Shown here: positions 58,465-64,000 of the stretch, piece after piece | Position numbering within the stretch: position 1 is the first letter of the stretch | How the letters are laid out: each line of letters opens with the position of its first letter | Assembly: GCA_017446585.1 (NCBI GenBank) | Contig: JAFSQL010000008.1 | Span: 1 to 64,000, forward strand | DNA: 64,000 bases | DNA from: Paludibacteraceae bacterium | Lineage (GTDB): Bacteria > Bacteroidota > Bacteroidia > Bacteroidales > Paludibacteraceae | Reading direction: 5' to 3' | Notes under the pieces: generated by a model | Databases searched by the model: none | What the model saw: only the letters and a program-made list of their open reading frames with translations | What the model was told of the DNA's origin: nothing | Translations under genes and position numbers: made by a program

Positions 58465-59703
58465 TTACGCTTTTTTTGCTTTATAGTAGCAAAGGTAGTA
58501 TTTCGCCGTGTCATGTTTCAACATGTTGGTATTCACGATGTCCGACATGGAAGACAATTCGGTGATGTTGCCGCTCTTGTCGTAAATCAGGATGTTTTCT
58601 TCGCCCACCTTGTAGGTCCGTGAACTGACCTTTCCGCAGTGCGTCAGCAACCGCGCCTCGTCCGTCGTCAGGCGGAAGCGCTCCTTATACTCGTTTTGCA
58701 TCGCCTCCTCCTCCGCTTCAAGAATCTCCCTCTCGGTCGAGACCTTCACTTTGAAGAGCCTGCGATCCACAATGCCCGAGGCGAGCGTACGGAGCGTGAA
58801 GTCCTCGTGAGCGTTCCACACCTTCAGGGCTGAAATGACGTCATTGTCGTCAATCAGACAAAAATCAGCCAAGACATCCTTGTCGTTTTCTATTTGGTCA
58901 CGGCTAATCTCCTGCTTCAGGAACCGTTGCAAATGAGGACTGCCGAACAACTCCGCACCTGAGCGGGCGAGAGCCTGCGCCCTGCGCGTCACGTGACGAA
59001 GCATCGTTTCAGCAGCCACGTCGGTCTTGTGCAGATAGACTTGCCAGTACATCAACCGACGGGCGATGAGAAAATTCTCCACCGAATACAGTCCCTTGGC
59101 GTCTACGACCAAGCGGTCATCATGCACATTCAGCATGTCAATCAGCCGTTCCGCACCGATGCCGCCTTCCCTCACGCCAGAAAAGAAACTGTCGCGCACC
59201 AGATAGTCCAGCCTGTCCATGTCCAACTGGCTGCTGATGAGCTGATGCAGAAAGTGGCGCGGATAAGCGTCCCTGAAAATCTTGATGGCGAGTTCCAACG
59301 CTCCGTTCATCTCCTCGTTCAACTTCCTCATCAGTAGCAGGGTGATTTCCTCATGGCTCATGTCCTTCACTAAGAGCCCCTCAAGAGCGTGCGAGAAGGG
59401 ACCGTGACCGATGTCATGGAGCAAGACGGCGCACAGTGTTGCCTCCGCCTCCTCGTCCTCAATGCGGATGCCCTTGCCTCGCAGGGTCTCGATAGCCTTC
59501 CTCGTCAGGTGCATCGCCCCCAATGAGTGCAGCAGTCGCGAGTGTGTGTTCCCGGGATAGACCAGCATCGACAACCCCAACTGCCGAATCCGTGCCAAAC
59601 GCAACAGCCATGGGTGTTGCAACAGGTCATAAAGAATGGGGAATGGCAAGGAGATAAAACCCAACACGGGGTCGTTGATAATCTTTCCGGTCGTCCGCTT
59701 CAT
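58465..59703 (-). CDS. HD-domain phosphohydrolase (dNTPase-like)
   Basis: 412 residues from MKRTTGKIINDPVLGFI; two upstream in-frame ATGs (59727, 59739) lie at or in the promoter. HD motif AVLLHDIGHGPFSHALEG with metal His/Asp, preceded by HSRLLHSLGAMHL. This is the SAMHD1/dGTPase-type family common upstream of lpxD in Bacteroidetes. Substrate not proven. First gene of the lpx operon. Confidence 0.88.
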   Translation of the reverse strand: MKRTTGKIINDPVLGFISLPFPILYDLLQHPWLLRLARIRQLGLSMLVYPGNTHSRLLHSLGAMHLTRKAIETLRGKGIRIEDEEAEATLCAVLLHDIGHGPFSHALEGLLVKDMSHEEITLLLMRKLNEEMNGALELAIKIFRDAYPRHFLHQLISSQLDMDRLDYLVRDSFFSGVREGGIGAERLIDMLNVHDDRLVVDAKGLYSVENFLIARRLMYWQVYLHKTDVAAETMLRHVTRRAQALARSGAELFGSPHLQRFLKQEISRDQIENDKDVLADFCLIDDNDVISALKVWNAHEDFTLRTLASGIVDRRLFKVKVSTEREILEAEEEAMQNEYKERFRLTTDEARLLTHCGKVSSRTYKVGEENILIYDKSGNITELSSMSDIVNTNMLKHDTAKYYLCYYKAKKA

Positions 59704-59738
59704 TTTTTCTTTGGTCTTCTCTGTCATGAATGAAAACA

Positions 59739-59746
59739 CAAAGATA
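59739..59746 (-). promoter_or_regulatory. -7 box of the lipid A operon
   Basis: TATCTTTG on the - strand, 36 bp before the preferred start of the HD gene. Confidence 0.55.
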
Positions 59747-59774
59747 TGTTATTCCTTGTATTTTACTCTAACTC

Positions 59775-60554
59775 TCAACTCTCCATCCACTCCAAGAAAG
59801 CCTTCGCCCTCAATTTCGAAACCATGATTTCCTCCTCCGTCTCCACCGTCAACCTCACGGACAGGCGTCGCGTCAAGTGATACTCAAGGTCCTTCACCGA
59901 CTCCTTGTTCACGATGAATTGTCTGTTCGCCCTCATGAAGAGATTCGGATTCAACGCTTTCTCCAACTCGTCCAGCGTGTAGTCCACCACATAGTGATTG
60001 CCGTTTTTCATGTGGGCGGTTGTCACATTGTTTGTGCTGTGAACGTAAGCAATCTCGCTTGTCTTCAACGGAATGATGCGTTCTTTCCTGTACGTCAAGA
60101 TTGATTGCTTGTATGTCTCGCTCTCCATTCCGCGCAACAATTCTTCCATCCTCCTCTTATAGTCGTTCTCCTTTTCATTCGCCTCCCGAAATGAGGGAAT
60201 CACCGTGTGCTCCAACTTGCGCAACGCATGCTCCAACTTCTCCTCGTCAATCGGCTTCAACAGATAGTCAATGCCGTTGCTCTCAAACGCCTGAATCGCA
60301 TACTCCTCAAACGCCGTGCAGAAAATGACCGGTGCGCTCACCGTCACCTCCTTGAAAATCTCGAACGACAAGCCGTCAGCCAACTGTATGTCAGAGAAAA
60401 TCAAGTCCGGAGCCTCGCCCGACGTCAGCCGCTCGATGCCCTCCTTCACCGTCGCTATCACCTCCGTCACCTCCATCCCCGCGCGCCCGCTCTCTATCAT
60501 TCGTTTCAACTCCGTCGCCGTCTTCTTCTCGTCCTCAATTATCAATACTTTCAT
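59775..60554 (-). CDS. LytTR response regulator
   Basis: 259 residues. Receiver domain (~1-120; phospho-acceptor Asp in DLIFSDIQLADG, Lys in YLLKPIDEEKL) and LytTR DNA-binding domain (~150-255, YVHSTNNVTTAHMKNGNHY and NPNLFMRANRQFIVN). Transcriptional regulator paired with the histidine kinase 13 bp upstream. Target genes unknown. Confidence 0.92.
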   Translation of the reverse strand: MKVLIIEDEKKTATELKRMIESGRAGMEVTEVIATVKEGIERLTSGEAPDLIFSDIQLADGLSFEIFKEVTVSAPVIFCTAFEEYAIQAFESNGIDYLLKPIDEEKLEHALRKLEHTVIPSFREANEKENDYKRRMEELLRGMESETYKQSILTYRKERIIPLKTSEIAYVHSTNNVTTAHMKNGNHYVVDYTLDELEKALNPNLFMRANRQFIVNKESVKDLEYHLTRRLSVRLTVETEEEIMVSKLRAKAFLEWMES

Positions 60555-60567
60555 GGTTTCTTAATTC

Positions 60568-61626
60568 TTAACTCTTGATCAATGGCAGCCTCACGATAAA
60601 CTCGCTCTCCGTCCGCTCGCACTCAATCTGTCTCTTCGCCACCAAATCATATTGTTCGTTGATGTTATACAACCCGATGCCGAAACTCTCCATCTTCGTC
60701 TTCTTCTCTTGAATGTTGTTCCGAACCTCAATCCAGTCCTCATTGACCGACCTGATCGTGATTCGAAGCGGTGAAGAACTGGAAATGACATTGTGCTTCG
60801 TTGCGTTCTCCACCAGAACCTGAAGGGCGAAAGGTGGCAACTCCCTCTTCATCACCTTTGCGTCCACCTCCGTCTCCACCGTCAATGCGTCCTCATATCG
60901 TTCGCGTAGCACATACAAGTAGGCGAGGGCGAACTTCAACTCCTTCTCCAAGGTCACCAAATGCTTCTCTCTATAATCATTTGAAGTCAACAAATATCGG
61001 TAAACGTCACTCAGTTTCGAGATGAAGCGCTTCGCCTTCACCTCCTCCGTCATGCTGCTCAATGTCGCAAAGGCGTTGAACAGGAAGTGCGGTGACATCT
61101 GCTCCCGCAGCAATCCCATCTGTCTTTTCAGGTTTCCTTGCAACGCCTGCTCCAACCTCGCCTCCGCCTTACGTCGTCTCTTCTTGTTGTTCTCGTTGTT
61201 TATCGCCAACCACATCACCGCCATGAATAGCAATGACCTGATTGTGATGAAGAACAAACGTTCCCTCACTGTCAGTGTCTCGTTCATGAACATGCCCATC
61301 GCTATCCTTTCCTCACGCGTGAAGTAGTCCGAAAAGTCCTTCAACACCTCTTGGTGGTAATAGTTCACCAACACCAAGACAATGAGTGACACCATCCCTA
61401 TTGTCGTCGCTTGCCACCACTTCCTTTCATACCTTTTCTTCTCTTCAACCTCAATGCACAAGGCCGTGAAGCACGAAACCAACAATGAGTAAATAGTCGC
61501 GTGCGCAAGGAATATGGGGTACTTGCCTCCCCATGCGAAAACATTGCCAAACGTCATCAGAGCGGCAAAAATCAACGCCACGCGCATCCCGCTCCCAACA
61601 TTATATTTATCAATCCACTGCTTCAT
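60568..61626 (-). CDS. LytS/YehU-type sensor histidine kinase
   Basis: 352 residues. Four N-terminal membrane helices (~10-145) without an extracellular sensor domain; His_kinase domain with QMSPHFLFNAFATLSSMT (phospho-His) and a HATPase_c domain with QVLVENATKHNV (N box) and FGIGLYNINEQYD. Phosphorylates the LytTR regulator. 26 bp after pepD, so the three genes may be one operon. Confidence 0.92.
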   Translation of the reverse strand: MKQWIDKYNVGSGMRVALIFAALMTFGNVFAWGGKYPIFLAHATIYSLLVSCFTALCIEVEEKKRYERKWWQATTIGMVSLIVLVLVNYYHQEVLKDFSDYFTREERIAMGMFMNETLTVRERLFFITIRSLLFMAVMWLAINNENNKKRRRKAEARLEQALQGNLKRQMGLLREQMSPHFLFNAFATLSSMTEEVKAKRFISKLSDVYRYLLTSNDYREKHLVTLEKELKFALAYLYVLRERYEDALTVETEVDAKVMKRELPPFALQVLVENATKHNVISSSSPLRITIRSVNEDWIEVRNNIQEKKTKMESFGIGLYNINEQYDLVAKRQIECERTESEFIVRLPLIKS

Positions 61627-61652
61627 TCCAAACTCTTAACTTCTCTTCAAGG

Positions 61653-63095
61653 TTAATCGTTCATTGCCAATGCCCTTGCGACCGCCTCTCGGGTCCTCTC
61701 CACCGACGCTATTTCCACTCGCTCGCTCGGTGAGTGAACGCCCGTCATTGTCGGTCCCACCGAAATCATCTCCATGTCCTTGTAACTTCCTTTCAGAACG
61801 CCGCATTCCAAACCCGCATGTATCACTTTTATCCTTGCCTCCTTTCCGGTCAACTCTTTCCAAACTCGCTCAAAACGTTTGATGATGAGGCTGTCCCAAT
61901 CGGGTTCCCAACCAGGGTAATCCTTACCTGTCTCCACCTTTGCGTTCAATCCTTCAAACGCTTTTTTCGTCTCCTCGCTTGCCCACGTTTTTTCCTCTTC
62001 CACGCTGCTGCGTTGGCTTGTCTCTATGGCCAGTGTCGTATTGTGGTCGGTGGTGTGGGTGTGAACAGCGGCGAGGTTGGTTGAGGTGCGAACGAGTCCC
62101 TCGACGTGTTCGTCCATTTTCAGCACGCCGTGAGGGCAACGCGCCAGGGCTTGAATCACCGCCGTGGTACATTCCGCTGTCAGGAATCTCGTCTCCGCGT
62201 TTGAGACGTGCTCCACGCTTAGGTTCAATGTTTTCTCTTCCACGGCGAAATGTTTCTTGATGTCTTTGGCGAATTGTTCGACGGTGTCTTGGACGGACGG
62301 CACGTCACGTTCTGTCACGCCAATCCTTGCCACGCAACTGCGAGGAATGGCGTTTCTCAGGTTGCCTCCGTTTACCTCCGCCAGTCGTATGTCCGCGCCT
62401 TCCTCCGTTAGCGTGCCCAAGAGACGCGCCATCTCTTGAATGGCGTTCGCCCTTCCCTTGTCAATGTCCTCACCAGAGTGACCGCCCATGCCTCCTTCTA
62501 TCCTTATTTCCATTACTTGCCTGTTCGTCACCCTCTCATTCTCCGCCTCGATTTCTATCAATGTGTCCCGCCCACCAGCGCAACCAATGACAAATTCGCC
62601 CTCTTCCTCGCTGTCAAGGTTAATCAGCGTCTTGGCGGTCAGCCATCCCCGTCTGATGTTCGTCGCTCCGTATAACCCCGTCTCCTCATCCACCGTGAAC
62701 AAGCATTCCAGTCTCGGGTGGCTCAACTCCTCATCCGCCAACAGGCTCAGGATGATGGCAATGCCTATTCCGTCATCCGCTCCCAATGTCGTCCCTTCGC
62801 TCACTATCCATCCTCCCTCCTCATGATGGGCTATGGCGTCTGTCTCAAAATTGTGCGACACGTTATCCTCCTTTTCGCACACCATGTCCATGTGCGCCTG
62901 CAACGCCACGGCGTCTTCACGCTCTCTTCCATCGCTCGCTTCCTTCTTGATCAACACGTTGCCAGCCTCGTCTTCCTCGCTCTCCAATCCCATTGCCTCA
63001 GCTGTGGAGCGCAACCACGCGCGCATCTTTTCCTCCTTCTTCGACGGACGTGGAATGCGCGTGATCTCCTCAAAAAAATCCCATACACTTTTCAT
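61653..63095 (-). CDS. pepD: Aminoacyl-histidine dipeptidase (peptidase D)
   Basis: 480 residues from MKSVWDFFEEITRIPRPSKK. M20/M28-type zinc dipeptidase: first metal motif LQAHMDMVCEK, second LGADDGIGIAI, catalytic Glu in TVDEETGLYGA, later EGGMGGHSGEDI. Cytosolic hydrolysis of Xaa-His and other dipeptides. The start at 63095 is preferred to an upstream ATG because it follows the promoter and matches family starts. Confidence 0.93.
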   Translation of the reverse strand: MKSVWDFFEEITRIPRPSKKEEKMRAWLRSTAEAMGLESEEDEAGNVLIKKEASDGREREDAVALQAHMDMVCEKEDNVSHNFETDAIAHHEEGGWIVSEGTTLGADDGIGIAIILSLLADEELSHPRLECLFTVDEETGLYGATNIRRGWLTAKTLINLDSEEEGEFVIGCAGGRDTLIEIEAENERVTNRQVMEIRIEGGMGGHSGEDIDKGRANAIQEMARLLGTLTEEGADIRLAEVNGGNLRNAIPRSCVARIGVTERDVPSVQDTVEQFAKDIKKHFAVEEKTLNLSVEHVSNAETRFLTAECTTAVIQALARCPHGVLKMDEHVEGLVRTSTNLAAVHTHTTDHNTTLAIETSQRSSVEEEKTWASEETKKAFEGLNAKVETGKDYPGWEPDWDSLIIKRFERVWKELTGKEARIKVIHAGLECGVLKGSYKDMEMISVGPTMTGVHSPSERVEIASVERTREAVARALAMND

Positions 63096-63122
63096 GTTCT
63101 CTTTCTCTTTTTTATTGAAAAA

Positions 63123-63130
63123 CAAAGATA
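63123..63130 (-). promoter_or_regulatory. Predicted -7 box of pepD
   Basis: TATCTTTG on the - strand, 28 bp before the start. Confidence 0.55.
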
Positions 63131-63191
63131 ATGCAACTCCTCAATTCTCAACTTCCTCTCACTGTCCATTATTGATTTTTCATTTTTTTAT

Positions 63192-63938
63192 CTAAACTCT
63201 CAACCACTCCTTCCGCTCCTCGTCCATCATCTTCTCAATGGCGTATCGCAGGGTCGTTCGTGGCATTTCGTGGATATGTTCTCTCAAGAAATCTCGCAGC
63301 AAGTCCATGCTGATGTGCTTGCCCATTTCCCGAAGCATCCATCCCACCGCCTTGTTCATCAAGTCATGGGGATGACGCAAGTGCATCTTGGCATAGCGCA
63401 AACACCAATCGCTGTCTCCTGCCCTCAACGTGGTCCACGTGCTCACCATGCTTACGCGCTGTCGCCAGAGGTTGTCAGCTGTCGCCAACTGGTCCATGAT
63501 GGTGGTCTTGTCGCCAAGGCTTGTTGGCAGGAGCAACCATCGTCCGAGAATCTTCGGTGCGGAGAGGTCCACCAAGTCCCAGTTGTTCGCCCTTTCGATG
63601 TTTTCAATGTAACATTTCACGGTCTTGTCCCTCGCCTTGATGGCATCGTTGTCATAAACCAATCGGCGAGTGGCGTTTTTCTCAAAGTGCCACACCAGAA
63701 GTAGCAATCCGCAAAGCCTAATTTCATGAAAATGATTGTCTAACAATTGCGGAATCTCTTCGAAAGGCAGGTCTGTGACGTTCTTCACGATGCTTCTTGT
63801 CTGTGGCACTTTCAAACCTAAAAAATCATCTCCTTCGCCATATTCTCCTTTCCCAGTCTTGAAAAAGCGCATCAGCACTTCCCGTTGCTTCTCGTCACGA
63901 AGCGATTCCATATAAAGGATAATCTCACTCGCCGTCAT
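63192..63938 (-). CDS. DNA alkylation repair enzyme (AlkD-like)
   Basis: 248 residues from MTASEIILYMESL; the next codon set upstream would use TTG. HEAT-repeat helical fold with the family signature FLGLKVPQTRSIVKNV and later WDLVDLSAPKILG. AlkD removes N3- and N7-alkyl purines without base flipping. Its first 14 bp overlap the end of the gene upstream. Confidence 0.88.
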   Translation of the reverse strand: MTASEIILYMESLRDEKQREVLMRFFKTGKGEYGEGDDFLGLKVPQTRSIVKNVTDLPFEEIPQLLDNHFHEIRLCGLLLLVWHFEKNATRRLVYDNDAIKARDKTVKCYIENIERANNWDLVDLSAPKILGRWLLLPTSLGDKTTIMDQLATADNLWRQRVSMVSTWTTLRAGDSDWCLRYAKMHLRHPHDLMNKAVGWMLREMGKHISMDLLRDFLREHIHEMPRTTLRYAIEKMMDEERKEWLRV

Positions 63939-63999
63939 TTGATTCAAACATCAGTTGTTCGTTTTCTTTACGAATGTCATCAAGAACTTTTCCCGATTT
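63925..63999 (-). CDS. C-terminal end of an unidentified protein (partial)
   Basis: The last 24 codons (KSGKVLDDIRKENEQLMFES then NDGE and TGA) run in from beyond the window and overlap the AlkD-like start by 14 bp, implying one operon. Charged and probably helical; too short to assign. Confidence 0.5.
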   Translation of the reverse strand, partial: KSGKVLDDIRKENEQLMFESNDGE

Positions 64000-64000
64000 T

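Overview
This 64 kb window is chromosomal DNA from a member of the Bacteroidales (Bacteroidetes); the genus cannot be fixed from the sequence alone. The reasons are: promoters of the Bacteroidetes type (TTG or TTTG, 19-20 bp, TAnnTTTG) in front of many genes and no Shine-Dalgarno pattern; a fused lpxC-fabZ gene; a tmRNA whose tag ends GENNYALAA; BspA-type leucine-rich-repeat proteins; DUF4105, DUF3109, bactofilin and LytTR/LytS-type regulators; and a short 287-residue primary sigma factor. Only one tRNA (Phe) and the tmRNA were found, and there is no rRNA or CRISPR array.

Layout. 1-2.9 kb: an accessory edge with the 3' end of a BspA-like gene, a scar joining an M15 peptidase remnant to an OmpA remnant, a Fic gene with two operator-like palindromes, and an orphan promoter region. 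2.9-25.2 kb: housekeeping genes (purM, recF, ribH, bactofilin, ung, rpoD, rsmI, metE-metF, a RecD/Pif1-like helicase, rsmD, ruvC, pheT), with a possible DUF2442/DUF4160 module at 14.2-14.8 kb and a PafA-like phosphatase that appears to have lost its active site. 25.3-27.8 kb: two paralogous secreted-protein genes point away from each other and flank a tyrosine recombinase gene and one strong promoter. The starts of the two genes form inverted repeats, which is the architecture of an invertible promoter switch and the most interesting item here. 27.9-39.5 kb: prs, an EamA transporter, tRNA-Phe, a shortened spc ribosomal operon (rpsH to secY), map, a glycosyltransferase, asd, tmRNA and typA.

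39.6-45.0 kb: an AT-richer accessory stretch with a flavodoxin-like reductase, a DUF3791 gene followed by a 13-codon stump of its DUF3990 partner, a PD-(D/E)XK-like protein, a secreted protein that seems cut short, a structured leader region, and a DUF4143 ATPase preceded by four repeats spaced exactly 33 bp apart. 45.0-64.0 kb: SPFH/NfeD/PhoH genes, a glnK-amtB-outer-membrane-protein operon, a broken esterase, a (p)ppGpp synthetase with a degenerate hydrolase domain, the lipid A operon (HD protein, lpxD, lpxC-fabZ, lpxA, glnS), a LytTR/histidine kinase pair with pepD, and an AlkD-like gene.

Functionally, the core genes cover DNA repair and recombination (recF, ung, ruvC, helicase, alkD), translation and its rescue (spc operon, pheT, glnS, map, ssrA, typA), methionine and aspartate-family synthesis (metE, metF, asd), nucleotide synthesis (purM, prs), nitrogen uptake (glnK, amtB) and outer-membrane lipid A synthesis (lpxA, lpxC-fabZ, lpxD). 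All functional names rest on motif recognition by eye; no database search was run.
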